A stretch of 64,000 nucleotides of DNA from an uncultured Bacteroidales bacterium. Lineage in GTDB: Bacteria; Bacteroidota; Bacteroidia; Bacteroidales; P3. Of the stretch, positions 7,780 to 16,635 are shown one piece after another. The number at the start of each line of letters is the position of its first letter. The stretch's first letter is position 1. Position numbers and translations under genes: made by a program. The stretch lies in contig CAKZZD010000017.1 in the NCBI GenBank assembly GCA_937886715.1, forward strand, positions 113,462 through 177,461. Direction: 5' to 3'. The notes beneath the pieces were generated by a model that saw only the letters and a program-made list of their open reading frames with translations, made no database searches and was not told the origin of the DNA.

Positions 7780-10719
7780 TCAGAACTTGAACATGTCGCT
7801 GTATTTTACCTGCTGCACTTTGCCGTAAGCAGAAAGATCTAGAAGGTTGAACTTCTTGGCATTGCCCGACAAGAGAATCAGCATGGGCCGACCGGCGACA
7901 TATGTGGCATGGAATTGCCGCAACTCGTCGTAGGTCATGGTGCGGATGCGGTTGGTGATTTCGGCTCGTGGGTCGTGGTCCACTTTCTCGCCCTCTATCC
8001 ACGATGCGACATGATAGGGGATGAGGCGGAAGCCGATGTAGTCGGAATTGCGTACGGAGATAAGGTAGTCGCGCGCAGGGATGAATTTGTCCTCACGTTC
8101 GGGGAAGGTGCGGATCAGATCCGACATGGCCTCGATGCCATCGTTGGTTTTGTCGCATTGTGTGCCGAGGAAGGCGCGCATATAGGGAGGAACGCGCTTG
8201 AGCTGGTCGTAGCTGAAATAGCCGTAGGTGCTGTACCCCAGAGCGCGGAACTCGCGGATTTCCTGGAAGAAGACCGAGTTCATGCCGCCACCCATGTATT
8301 CGTTGAACATGGAGCATGTGGCGCGGTCGTTGATATTGAAGTCGGTGCTTTCCACTTTGAAGTAGATGTCGCTTTTGACGAAATCGGGATTGGTGCAGTA
8401 GAAGACCCTGTTCTCGTTGTAAGTATGGGGCTTCCTGATGCGCTTTTCGGAGAGTACCTCCACGTCGCGACGCACCAAGTTGTGGCTGAGCAGGAACGAC
8501 GCTACGCGCGAGGGATCGGTGTTGCCGACATGGACCACGCGGCTGTCGCGGCCAAAGACGGGCTGGAGCATGGTGATGAGTTGCGAGCCATTCATCTTCT
8601 TGAGTTCTTTGATGGTGGCATGGTTGAGGTAGGTCGAGCTGTCGCCATAGTAGACGTATTCTGCAAGTGCATCGCTCCATGTGCCGGGGTCTTTTTTGTA
8701 TTCTTTTTTCAAAGCCTTCATCGCTTCGACCATATTTTTGATCTGCTGCTCGTCATGGCGGGGTTTGTTCAGTTTGCGGACCACCAGATCGAGAATGGCC
8801 TCGAGGTTGTTTTCGAAACCCGATATGCTGAGGCCGCTGTGGTCGTTGCTCGAGGTGAAGGAGAAGCTGCCACCCAAGCGCTGCAATTCGATGTTGAACT
8901 GTTGGAGTGTCAGGCTGTCGGCACCCAGCTGGCTGAAATACTCCATAGCCAAATCGAGGTCGCGGTTGTCGAAGGTGCCATAGTGATAGAAGATATTGAT
9001 GGTGAAGATGTCGTTTTTCGGGTTGCGGGAGGAATACATCTTGCAGCCAGGGACAATTTCAGCGATGTGGACATCCTTGTCGAAGTCGATCACTTGGGGG
9101 ACGATTTCGCCGACCGTGCGTTCTTCAATCATGCGTGCAAACTCGCTCTTGGCCCCCTGGTTATGGGCTTCGAGGTGCTCCCAGTTGGGCTTGACGGCCC
9201 CTTCCTTCTTCGGGAACCCCATCGAAGAGCGTATGATGGTGCAGTGGTCACGGTCGAAATAGCGTCGGGCCACATCCATGATTTCTTCGCGGGTCATGCG
9301 TTGAAGCCGATCGTTGTCGCGGATCCATTCATTATAGTTGCTGCCTTCCAGCTCGAGGCTTTCAAGCAAGCTGGCGATACCGAAAATGCTCTCCAGCTGT
9401 TCTTTGCGCGAGCGGAGCACATTCATCTTGATGCTTTCAAGCAGAGCGTCGCTGAACAGTCCCTGTTTAACCGAATCGAGGCATTGCCACACGAGTTTTT
9501 CTGCGGCGACATGCTTCTGTCCGATGAGTTTAGGGAGATAGAGGATGGCGTTGACGCCAGCGTCGCCGAGTGTGAGAGGCATCAGAGTCGCGGCAAGCAG
9601 CCGTCCTTCGGACGACAACACATCCATACTGCCGTTGCCACCAGAAATGATGTTGCTGAGCACCGCAAGCGGCAACTCGTCAGGGTGGCCGCTGTTCACG
9701 CCTGGGAATATCATGACACCCATCTTCAGAGGAGTCTGTTTCACCTTTTTGACAATCTGCCGGTCGAATTTCGGCATATTGTATTTCGGCTGCACGGCCT
9801 TCTCGCCCTTTGGCCATACACCGAATTTTTCGGCGGCCATTTTGCGCGCGGTGCTGATGTCAAGATCGCCGACAAGAAGAAGGGTCATATTGCTGGCCAC
9901 GTAGTAGCGGTCGTAGAACACCTTCATCTGGCTGGGCTGAGGATTCTTCAGGTGATGGCCATAGCCGATGATGTCGCGGCTGTAGGGATGCTCGCCAAAG
10001 GCCTCTTTGAACAGCGTACGAATGAATGTATACATCTGTTCGTTGTCGGAGATGTTTTTCTCTTCATAGACGGCTTCAAGTTCGGTTTGAAACAGGCGAT
10101 ACACGGGGTTGCGGAATCGTTCGACGTACACGTCCATCCAGTTCTCCAGCTGGTTGCTGGGCAGAGTGTTGTAGTAGACGGTGTAGTCATAGCTCGTGCC
10201 GGCATTGAGGCCGGTGCATCCCATCTTCTGCAGGATGGCATCAGTCTCGTTGGCGATGGCGTATTTTGATGCCGCCACATTCAGCCGGTTGATCTCCATC
10301 TGTATGGCTTGGCGTTGTGTTTCGTCGGCAGTGGCATGCAGGCGGTCGTAAGCCTCGCTGATGCTGTCCAGGAGAACCTTTTCCGATGCCCAGTCGACGG
10401 TGCCGATTCGGTCGGTGCCCTTGAACATGATATGCTCAAAGTAGTGGGCCACACCCGTCGCGGCGGTGTCTTCGTTCTTGCTTCCAGCATGGACGATGAC
10501 AGCACCGAAAATCTTAGGCTCCGAATGGTCCTCGGCCATAATCACCTTCAGCCCGTTGTCGAGGTAGAAGGTCTGCATCTTCAGCTGGTCGGTTTGCCTG
10601 TGGTGGATGTCGCTGGTGGCCATCAGCGGCTTGGGGTCGTGGACGTTGGCCGTTGTGGTTTGGGCAGTGGCCGATGTGGCCGCCATAAGCATGATGAAGG
10701 CAATGGCTATTTTTCTCAT
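7780..10719 (-). CDS. Secreted M16 family zinc metallopeptidase (insulinase type), two-domain
   Basis: 979 residues. A signal peptide (about residues 1-19, ending ATSATAQ) is followed by the inverted zinc motif HYFEH at 92-96 within GVAHYFEHIMFKGTDR; the third ligand is probably the Glu in LEAVYEEKNIS near 219. The second half repeats the M16 fold without the HxxEH motif, as expected in pitrilysin-like enzymes. It should degrade peptides in the periplasm, perhaps clearing signal peptides or damaged envelope proteins. It converges on glyQS and lies downstream of the C1 peptidase gene, with that gene's terminator in between. Confidence 0.92.
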   Translation of the reverse strand: MRKIAIAFIMLMAATSATAQTTTANVHDPKPLMATSDIHHRQTDQLKMQTFYLDNGLKVIMAEDHSEPKIFGAVIVHAGSKNEDTAATGVAHYFEHIMFKGTDRIGTVDWASEKVLLDSISEAYDRLHATADETQRQAIQMEINRLNVAASKYAIANETDAILQKMGCTGLNAGTSYDYTVYYNTLPSNQLENWMDVYVERFRNPVYRLFQTELEAVYEEKNISDNEQMYTFIRTLFKEAFGEHPYSRDIIGYGHHLKNPQPSQMKVFYDRYYVASNMTLLLVGDLDISTARKMAAEKFGVWPKGEKAVQPKYNMPKFDRQIVKKVKQTPLKMGVMIFPGVNSGHPDELPLAVLSNIISGGNGSMDVLSSEGRLLAATLMPLTLGDAGVNAILYLPKLIGQKHVAAEKLVWQCLDSVKQGLFSDALLESIKMNVLRSRKEQLESIFGIASLLESLELEGSNYNEWIRDNDRLQRMTREEIMDVARRYFDRDHCTIIRSSMGFPKKEGAVKPNWEHLEAHNQGAKSEFARMIEERTVGEIVPQVIDFDKDVHIAEIVPGCKMYSSRNPKNDIFTINIFYHYGTFDNRDLDLAMEYFSQLGADSLTLQQFNIELQRLGGSFSFTSSNDHSGLSISGFENNLEAILDLVVRKLNKPRHDEQQIKNMVEAMKALKKEYKKDPGTWSDALAEYVYYGDSSTYLNHATIKELKKMNGSQLITMLQPVFGRDSRVVHVGNTDPSRVASFLLSHNLVRRDVEVLSEKRIRKPHTYNENRVFYCTNPDFVKSDIYFKVESTDFNINDRATCSMFNEYMGGGMNSVFFQEIREFRALGYSTYGYFSYDQLKRVPPYMRAFLGTQCDKTNDGIEAMSDLIRTFPEREDKFIPARDYLISVRNSDYIGFRLIPYHVASWIEGEKVDHDPRAEITNRIRTMTYDELRQFHATYVAGRPMLILLSGNAKKFNLLDLSAYGKVQQVKYSDMFKF

Positions 10720-10746
10720 CGTGGTCGGTTTTTATTGTTGAAAAAA

Positions 10747-10773
10747 GGTTCCGATGACTAGGCCATCGGAACC
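10747..10773 (-). terminator. Terminator of the C1 peptidase gene
   Basis: 10-bp stem GGTTCCGATG/CATCGGAACC around a 7-base loop, followed on the minus strand by a run of six T. It lies 35 bases beyond the stop codon at 10809. Confidence 0.85.
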
Positions 10774-10808
10774 CTTGTAGTTCTTGTCAATCAGAATGTC
10801 CCGAATTG

Positions 10809-12038
10809 TTATTTGATGCCGAGTTTCTTCTTGATGTTCTTCGGGATGGCGTCTTTGTGGACGACGATGTTCATGGTTTTGTAGCGGACAAAAGCCTTGC
10901 TGCAGAAGAAGTTGCCGCCGAATTCTCCGTTGTATTTACCCCAGCTGTTCTTCACCATGTAGTATTCGTTGCCCATCTGGTCTTTGGCTTTGCCGAAGAT
11001 CAGCATGCCGTGGTCGTCCGTGGTCTCCCAGTTGTCGTAGGCCTGCTGGCGCTCCTCCTGGGTCACCCAACGCTGCGGAGTGGGGTGCTTGGCAGCCTCA
11101 TCAGCAATGTCGGCAGCGCTCATGCCGCTCCATTTGGCCTGGTCGGATCCGACCTTGGCAGCAGCTTTGCCGTCGGTGGCGGGCAGCACGGCGAAGCCCT
11201 TTCGGGTGTAGCGGAAACCCTGCTCGCTGACGTCACTGCCCCATGCAATTGTGTAGCCATGGTCGATGGCATAGTCAAACACCTCCATCATCTCATCGAT
11301 GGGCAGGTTGTAGCTCTGTCCCCAACGCCAGTTGTCCTGGATTTCGAGCACAAATTGCTCGTAGAAGGGGTGATGCGTATAACTGGTGATGCTCACATAA
11401 TCGTCGGGGTTCAATCCCAAACTCTCGCCGAAGCTCTTCGGGGTGTAGGTCACACCCTTGTAGGTGAAGTTCTCGGGAATTTCGCCCAGATAGGTAGCGT
11501 GCACGGCAGCGATGGCTTTCTGCCACAGCGGCTGGCCTTCGGGGCTGCTTTGCAGTTTCTTCAGTTTGCCTTTGGCAACGGCCTCCACCATCGCGTCGGT
11601 CAGGGCGCTAAGCTCGGTGTGGTTGCTCAGGGTGTCGCCGTACATTTTGCCGGCAGGCATCACCTCGTCGGGCACCATGCCATAGTGTTTGAGGCAGTAG
11701 ATCACGTCGTTGAAGGCGCCGCCCTGGCTGAAACTGACATCACCGTGTGTACGGACTGCAGCCGCGGCACGGTCGTTGTAGGTCTTCTCCACCACGTACA
11801 TCTCGCTCAGGTCGTACTCGCCCTTGCCCATGCGGAGCAATTCGGCCTCGAGGAAGGCGATGCCGCTGTAGCTCCAGCACGTGCCGGCGTTGTTCTGGTC
11901 TTTCACGGAGGTGACGGGAATCACTTTGACGGTGTCAAACTTGTATCCCTCGTCCTCTTTCTGCTCTTTCGCTTTGTCTTGGGCGAAACTAGTGGCGCAA
12001 ATTGCTATGGCGCCGAAAATTAAAAGTGCTTTTTTCAT
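10809..12038 (-). CDS. Secreted C1 family cysteine peptidase (bleomycin hydrolase/PepC-like)
   Basis: 409 residues with a signal peptide (MKKALLIFGAIAICATSFAQ). The papain-fold triad is complete: Cys54 in NNAGTCWSYSG, His in TTDDHGMLIFG, Asn in MVKNSWGKYNG. The order and spacing match the C1B aminopeptidase C/bleomycin hydrolase group. Cytoplasmic PepC lacks a signal peptide, so this copy is exported, probably to the periplasm, for peptide nutrition or turnover. It ends KKKLGIK, without a T9SS signal. A -7 element lies at 12107-12114. Single-gene unit with its own terminator. Confidence 0.9.
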   Translation of the reverse strand: MKKALLIFGAIAICATSFAQDKAKEQKEDEGYKFDTVKVIPVTSVKDQNNAGTCWSYSGIAFLEAELLRMGKGEYDLSEMYVVEKTYNDRAAAAVRTHGDVSFSQGGAFNDVIYCLKHYGMVPDEVMPAGKMYGDTLSNHTELSALTDAMVEAVAKGKLKKLQSSPEGQPLWQKAIAAVHATYLGEIPENFTYKGVTYTPKSFGESLGLNPDDYVSITSYTHHPFYEQFVLEIQDNWRWGQSYNLPIDEMMEVFDYAIDHGYTIAWGSDVSEQGFRYTRKGFAVLPATDGKAAAKVGSDQAKWSGMSAADIADEAAKHPTPQRWVTQEERQQAYDNWETTDDHGMLIFGKAKDQMGNEYYMVKNSWGKYNGEFGGNFFCSKAFVRYKTMNIVVHKDAIPKNIKKKLGIK

Positions 12039-12106
12039 TATCTTATCTGTTTGAATTTCTGTATTCTGTCCATTTTGGATGCCAGATTGGCCGGCTTTAG
12101 AGACTG

Positions 12107-12114
12107 CAAAGATA
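12107..12114 (-). promoter_or_regulatory. -7 promoter element of the C1 peptidase gene
   Basis: TATCTTTG on the minus strand, an exact TAnnTTTG match 69 bp upstream of the ATG at 12038. A -33 TTTG at normal spacing is not evident. Confidence 0.6.
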
Positions 12115-12149
12115 CGTTTTTTTTGTCAATTGCCGGAATTTTTGTTTCC

Positions 12150-15100
12150 TCATGCCGTTTTTTTCGACAATTCCTCCACGATGGCGAGTGCTGCCCCGAT
12201 AGTGGTCACGTGGTCACACACCAGGATCAGTTTGTCGGCGGTCTCTTTCAGGTGGGCTGTCCGCGGATGGGATTGTGCAAAGCGGATTAGTCGGCTGAAG
12301 TTTTCCGATTGGTAGAACGGACTCTGCTGGTTGCCCACCAAATGGCAACTCATGCGTTCGCCTTTGAGGATGATTTTCTCAATGCCGAAGTCCTTGGCCA
12401 TCCGTCTCAGGGTGATGGTGCGGATCAGTTCTTCGGTAGCCGGCGGCACGGGTCCGAAGCGGTCGGTCAGCCGTTGGCGGTAGGCGGCAAGCTCCTCCTC
12501 GGTGACGAGGTCGTTCAGCTCGCGGTAGAGCAGCAGGCGTTCGCTGATGTTGCTCACATAGTCGTCAGGCAGCAGCACTTCCAGGTCGGTCTCTATCGTG
12601 CATTCCCTTACGTAGGTCGCCTCTTCGCCGTTGTTGCTGGCTTCCGTGCCCATCTCAATGCGAAGCTCTTCAATGGCCTCATTCAGTATCTTGTGGTACA
12701 TGTCGTAGCCTATCTCGCTGATGAAGCCGCTCTGTTCGGCACCGAGTATGTTGCCTGCGCCGCGGATGTCAAGATCCCTCATGGCGATATTGAATCCGCT
12801 GCCGATGTTGGAGAATTCCTCAATGGCTTTCAGCCTCTTCTGGGCATCGGGTGTAAGGCTGAGATACGACGGTATCAGCAGGTAGCAGAATGCCTTGCGG
12901 TTGCTTCGTCCCACGCGTCCGCGCATCTGGTGCAGGTCGCTCAGGCCGAACTGCTGTGCGTTGTTGATGATCATGGTGTTGGCATTCGGGATATCGAGGC
13001 CGTTTTCCACAATCGACGTGGCCACCAGCACATCGATTTCCCCTTCCAAAAACTGCATCAGGGTCTCTTCGGCTGCCTTGCCGTCCATCTGCCCGTGCGC
13101 CATCGCCACACGCGCGTCGGGCACCAGGCGTTGCACCAGTCCTGCCATCTCCGGTAGGTTCTCCACACGGTTGCTGATGAAAAATGTCTGTCCGCCGCGG
13201 CTCATTTCGTAGTTGATGGCGTCGCGTATCAGCTCTTCGCTGAAGTCCGACAGCTCGGTCTCGATCGGTTGACGGTTGGGCGGCGGTGTCTGGATGACGC
13301 TCAGATCGCGTGCGCCCATCAGCGAAAACTGCAAGGTGCGCGGTATGGGCGTGGCGGTCAGCGTCAAGCAGTCCACACCCACCTTCATCTGCTTCAGCTT
13401 CTCTTTCACGCTCACGCCGAACTTCTGCTCCTCATCAATGATCAGCAATCCCAAATCCTTGAACTTTAGGTTCTTGTTGGTGATGGCATGGGTGCCGATA
13501 AGAATGTCTATTTTTCCGCTCTCCACGTCTTTGTAAATTTGGTTTTTCTCTTTCGTGGTGCGGAACCGGTTCAGATAGTCCACCCTCACCGGCATGCCTT
13601 TCAGCCGTTCGCTGAAAGTGTTGTAGTGCTGGAAGGCCAGTATCGTGTTGGGCACCAGCACGGCCACCTGCTTCGAGTCGCAGCATGCCTTGAAGGCCGC
13701 ACGGATAGCCACCTCGGTCTTGCCGAAACCCACGTCGCCGCATACCAGCCGGTCCATCGGCGCCGCTTCCTCCATGTCGTGTTTCACAGCCACCGTAGCC
13801 TTGTACTGGTCCGGTGTGTCTTCATAGATGAACGAAGCTTCAAGCTGTTCCTGCAGCGAAGTGTCGGCGCTGTACGCGTATCCGCGGCTGGCTTTGCGTT
13901 TGGCATACAGCGCAATGAGGTCCTTGGCTATGTCCTTCACCTGCTTCTTGGTGCGCTGTTTGAGCACCTGCCACGTCTTGCTGCCCAGCCGGTTCATCTG
14001 CGGCGTTTCGCCTTCGCGACCCACATAGCGGCTGATCTTGTGCAGCCCGTGTATGCTGATATACAGCACGTCGTTGCCTTTGTATATCAATCGTATCAGC
14101 TCCTGCGAACGCCCGTTGGTGGTCACCTTCTCCAGCCCGCTGAAGCGCCCCACCCCGTAGTCGATATGGGTCACATAGTCGCCCGGTTTCAGCTCGAACA
14201 ACTCTTTCAGCGTCAGTGCCTCATGTGTCGACCGCAGGTCGTGTACGGTGTATTTGTGGTAACGTTCGAATATCTCGTGGTCGGTGTAGCAGAGGAATTT
14301 CATCGTGTGGTCGACGAATCCGTGCGTGATCTGGAAATCGACAATCTGCACCTCGAACTTCGTCTCGTGCGGTATCTCGTCCAGAATCTTCCTCACGCGC
14401 CGCTCCTGCTGTTCGTTGCTGACGGTGATCATCAGCCGGTAGCCCTTCTCGGCATATTGCTCCAGATTGCTGATCAGCAGGTCGAATTGCTTGTTCAGCA
14501 CCGGCTGCGCCTCGCTCTTCGTCTCGATGCGCTCGGCTTGCGTGAAATAGTGACTGTTGCCGTATTCCACGATTTTCGACTGCAGCAGCAGGCGCAGGAA
14601 TTCGTTCGCCGGGCTGCTCATCTCCTCGGGAGGGGGCAGCGTGCCCGCAATGGGGTGATCCTTGTCGGCCATGCGCGCCTCGTAGGCACGCCGTGTGTCG
14701 TCCATCAGACGGTCAATCTGTTCGCTCACCATCATCAGGCTCTGGCTCCACATGATGTCGTCGCTGCCGAAGTACTCCAGCAGCGACACCTTTTTCTCCA
14801 CCCGCTCGGTGCCGTCGCCCTGCAACTGCCTGAAGTCGGGCACGATGTCAATCCTGTCCATCTGCTTCACTGACAGCTGGCTCACAGCATCATAGGTGCG
14901 CAGCGAGTCGATTTCGTCGTCGAAGAATTCAATGCGGAACGGGTTGTCGTCGGCAAACGAATACACGTCGACGATGCCGCCGCGCACGGCGTACTGGCCC
15001 GGCTCCACCACGAAATCCTCGCGCTCGAACCCCAGATTCTGCAGCTCGTCCACCAGCTCCCACATGTCTTTCTTGCTGCCGCGCGTCAGCCGTATGGTGT

Positions 15101-15536
15101 TGCGGATAAAGGTGCGGCTCGACACCACCTTCTCGCTCAGCGCTTCGGCGTAGCTCACCACCACCATCGGGTGGCCGTTGCCCAGCGCCTTCACCACCTC
15201 CGAACGCATCAGCACATTGGCGTTCTCGGTCTGTTCAGGATCGTAGCTGTAGCTCTTCCTGTAGCTCGTCGGAAACAGCATCACCCTTGCCGCACCGCCT
15301 TCTTCGGCAGGCAGCAGGGTCTCCAGATCGTTGGCCAGATAGTAGGCCTCTTCTTTGCTCGACGCAATCAGCAGCTGGCTCACCGTCGGCATCCGCTCCT
15401 CGACAGCGGCAGCCACAATCGCCGCCAACGACCCCGTCAAACCGCTCACATGAATGCGCGACTGGCGTTTCACCAGCTTCTCGCACAGGCGGTTGACAAG
15501 ATCGCTCTCCGCATATATCCCCGTCAGTATGTTCAC
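12150..15536 (-). CDS. mfd: Transcription-repair coupling factor Mfd
   Basis: 1128 residues from a GTG start at 15536. Visible in order: an N-terminal UvrB-like region; the RNA polymerase-interacting CarD-like domain (LKPGDYVTHIDYGVGRFSGLE); the helicase Walker A (VCGDVGFGKTEVAIRAAF); DEEQ box (LIIDEEQKFGV); helicase motif III (LTLTATPIPRTLQFS); helicase C-terminal motifs (VENGLDIPNANTMII, QMRGRVGRSN); and the TRCF C-terminal domain. It displaces RNA polymerase stalled at DNA damage and recruits UvrA; uvrB is also in this window. The ATG at 15584, 48 bases further out, is rejected because the promoter -7 box (15560-15567) falls downstream of it. Confidence 0.96.
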   Translation of the reverse strand: MNILTGIYAESDLVNRLCEKLVKRQSRIHVSGLTGSLAAIVAAAVEERMPTVSQLLIASSKEEAYYLANDLETLLPAEEGGAARVMLFPTSYRKSYSYDPEQTENANVLMRSEVVKALGNGHPMVVVSYAEALSEKVVSSRTFIRNTIRLTRGSKKDMWELVDELQNLGFEREDFVVEPGQYAVRGGIVDVYSFADDNPFRIEFFDDEIDSLRTYDAVSQLSVKQMDRIDIVPDFRQLQGDGTERVEKKVSLLEYFGSDDIMWSQSLMMVSEQIDRLMDDTRRAYEARMADKDHPIAGTLPPPEEMSSPANEFLRLLLQSKIVEYGNSHYFTQAERIETKSEAQPVLNKQFDLLISNLEQYAEKGYRLMITVSNEQQERRVRKILDEIPHETKFEVQIVDFQITHGFVDHTMKFLCYTDHEIFERYHKYTVHDLRSTHEALTLKELFELKPGDYVTHIDYGVGRFSGLEKVTTNGRSQELIRLIYKGNDVLYISIHGLHKISRYVGREGETPQMNRLGSKTWQVLKQRTKKQVKDIAKDLIALYAKRKASRGYAYSADTSLQEQLEASFIYEDTPDQYKATVAVKHDMEEAAPMDRLVCGDVGFGKTEVAIRAAFKACCDSKQVAVLVPNTILAFQHYNTFSERLKGMPVRVDYLNRFRTTKEKNQIYKDVESGKIDILIGTHAITNKNLKFKDLGLLIIDEEQKFGVSVKEKLKQMKVGVDCLTLTATPIPRTLQFSLMGARDLSVIQTPPPNRQPIETELSDFSEELIRDAINYEMSRGGQTFFISNRVENLPEMAGLVQRLVPDARVAMAHGQMDGKAAEETLMQFLEGEIDVLVATSIVENGLDIPNANTMIINNAQQFGLSDLHQMRGRVGRSNRKAFCYLLIPSYLSLTPDAQKRLKAIEEFSNIGSGFNIAMRDLDIRGAGNILGAEQSGFISEIGYDMYHKILNEAIEELRIEMGTEASNNGEEATYVRECTIETDLEVLLPDDYVSNISERLLLYRELNDLVTEEELAAYRQRLTDRFGPVPPATEELIRTITLRRMAKDFGIEKIILKGERMSCHLVGNQQSPFYQSENFSRLIRFAQSHPRTAHLKETADKLILVCDHVTTIGAALAIVEELSKKTA

Positions 15537-15559
15537 TTCTCTATCTCTTTTTCGGCTTG

Positions 15560-15592
15560 CAAAAGTACGAAAAATGTCCCACATGGCACAAA
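15560..15592 (-). promoter_or_regulatory. Promoter of mfd
   Basis: TACTTTTG (15567-15560) fits TAnnTTTG; TTTG (15592-15589) lies 21 bp upstream and coincides with the end of the T-run of the rpmF terminator. Distance to the GTG start is 23 bp. Confidence 0.65.
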
Positions 15593-15597
15593 AAAAA

Positions 15598-15629
15598 CAA
15601 GGAGGCTTTCTGTTGGGAAAACCTCCTTG
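15598..15629 (-). terminator. Terminator of the DUF177-rpmF pair
   Basis: Stem CAAGGAGG/CCTCCTTG, extendable inward to about 12 bp with one mismatch, followed on the minus strand by eight T (15597-15590). It lies 24 bases after the rpmF stop. Confidence 0.88.
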
Positions 15630-15653
15630 CATTCTTTGTGTCCACCTCGGGGT

Positions 15654-15839
15654 TTATTCGCCGGCGTTCTTTTCGATGGCGAGTTTTCCTCTGTAGTAGC
15701 CGCACTCGGGGCATACATGGTGGTACATTACCTGGGCACCGCAATTGCTGCAGGTGGTAAGTTGTGCTTTCTCCAGGCTGTCGTGCGTTCTTCTCTTGGC
15801 CGTTCTGGTCTGCGAGAATCTGTGTTTTGGATGTGGCAT
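15654..15839 (-). CDS. rpmF: 50S ribosomal protein L32
   Basis: 61 residues starting MPHPKHRFSQTRTAKRRTHD, the basic L32 N-terminus, followed by the zinc-ribbon pairs CSNCGAQ and CPECGYYRG (four cysteines, zinc-binding form). Structural protein of the large ribosomal subunit. It lies 20 bases after the DUF177 gene, the conserved yceD-rpmF pairing. In many bacteria plsX/fabH follow, but here the unit ends at the terminator at 15598-15629. Confidence 0.97.
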   Translation of the reverse strand: MPHPKHRFSQTRTAKRRTHDSLEKAQLTTCSNCGAQVMYHHVCPECGYYRGKLAIEKNAGE

Positions 15840-15859
15840 ATTATTACTGTTTTAATTTA

Positions 15860-16375
15860 TTATTTCAAATTTCTCAGCGCCTCCCACCTTGGATCGATAT
15901 TGTCGTCGCCGGCGTCGGCTTCTTTGCCGCTTTCTTCCAAGTAGCGGCCCACTTCGGGATTGCATTCTGACGGGTCCTCGTGGACGTGCTGCATCGGTAT
16001 CCTCACCGCCACAAACTCATACAACCACTGTGCCACGTCAACCTCGATTGCACTCTCGGGAAGCACCGCCACATTCTCGTCCTCGCTCACTTCCGTGTCG
16101 CTGAAACGCACACTGGCGGTCTCTTCTCCCTCAATGGGAAGCGTGATAGGGTCGAGGCATCGGTCGCACGGAACAGTCACTTCCCCTTTGATCGCAAAAT
16201 GGAACATCAACATCCGTTCCATCCGCTCCATCATCACGTCGATTTCTACGTTTGCATCCTTGATTTCTTCGTTTTCGAAGCCCTCGAAGAAGCTGCGGTC
16301 GAGGCTGTAATGGTATGTGTATCTACCTGGTTTTAAGCCACTAAACCGTATCGTAGTATCGCTATCCGTACCCAT
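15860..16375 (-). CDS. DUF177 (YceD-like) protein
   Basis: 171 residues from the ATG at 16375. It contains the family's CDRCLDPITLPIEGE segment and an acidic C-terminus ending DDNIDPRWEALRNLK. DUF177/YceD proteins are almost always encoded directly upstream of rpmF, as here. In plants and cyanobacteria relatives act in 23S rRNA maturation, so a role in ribosome assembly is plausible. An in-frame ATG 33 bases upstream would make the protein start MYFCKLNESVE, but that segment overlaps the likely transcription start just after the -7 box at 16398-16405. Confidence 0.88.
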   Translation of the reverse strand: MGTDSDTTIRFSGLKPGRYTYHYSLDRSFFEGFENEEIKDANVEIDVMMERMERMLMFHFAIKGEVTVPCDRCLDPITLPIEGEETASVRFSDTEVSEDENVAVLPESAIEVDVAQWLYEFVAVRIPMQHVHEDPSECNPEVGRYLEESGKEADAGDDNIDPRWEALRNLK

Positions 16376-16397
16376 TTCTACACTCTCATTGAGTTTG

Positions 16398-16428
16398 CAA
16401 AAATACAAAATAATTTTAATCCGCCAAA
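16398..16428 (-). promoter_or_regulatory. Promoter of the DUF177-rpmF operon
   Basis: TATTTTTG (16405-16398) and TTTG (16428-16425) with exactly 19 bp between them; 22 bp before the ATG. Confidence 0.78.
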
Positions 16429-16545
16429 ATCTTTTTTTCTTTTTGCATAATTTTGTTTCTTACAACCGTCAAAAACTATTCATCCCAACTTCGCCGTCTG
16501 TCATGAAAAACGTCTTCCCTAACCCCTTGTCCCTCCGTATCTTCT

Positions 16546-16611
16546 CCCTACCAACTCCTACCCAACTCCTACCGCAGTAGGAGATGGGTAGGAGTTGGTA
16601 GGGAGTTGGGT
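16546..16611. repeat. 11-bp-period inverted repeat array (family 3)
   Basis: The left half repeats CCTACCCAACT-type 11-mers (16546, 16557, 16568). The right half repeats AGGAGTTGGTA-type 11-mers (16579, 16590, 16601). The halves form a 27-bp hairpin (16546-16572 with 16577-16603) with one mismatch and a 4-base loop. It lies downstream of rimO, but no T-run follows it on the minus strand, so it is not an ordinary terminator. Confidence 0.75.
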
Positions 16612-16635
16612 ACTGGTTGTCAGGAAGTTGCCCGG

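Noticed and set aside
7909..10269. A 786-codon plus-strand frame opposite the M16 peptidase
   Set aside because: Antisense to an intact HxxEH peptidase; product lacks any recognisable feature.
16546..16603. Ordinary rho-independent terminator for rimO
   Set aside because: The stem is long enough but no T-run follows on the minus strand, and the tandem 11-bp make-up points to a repeat.
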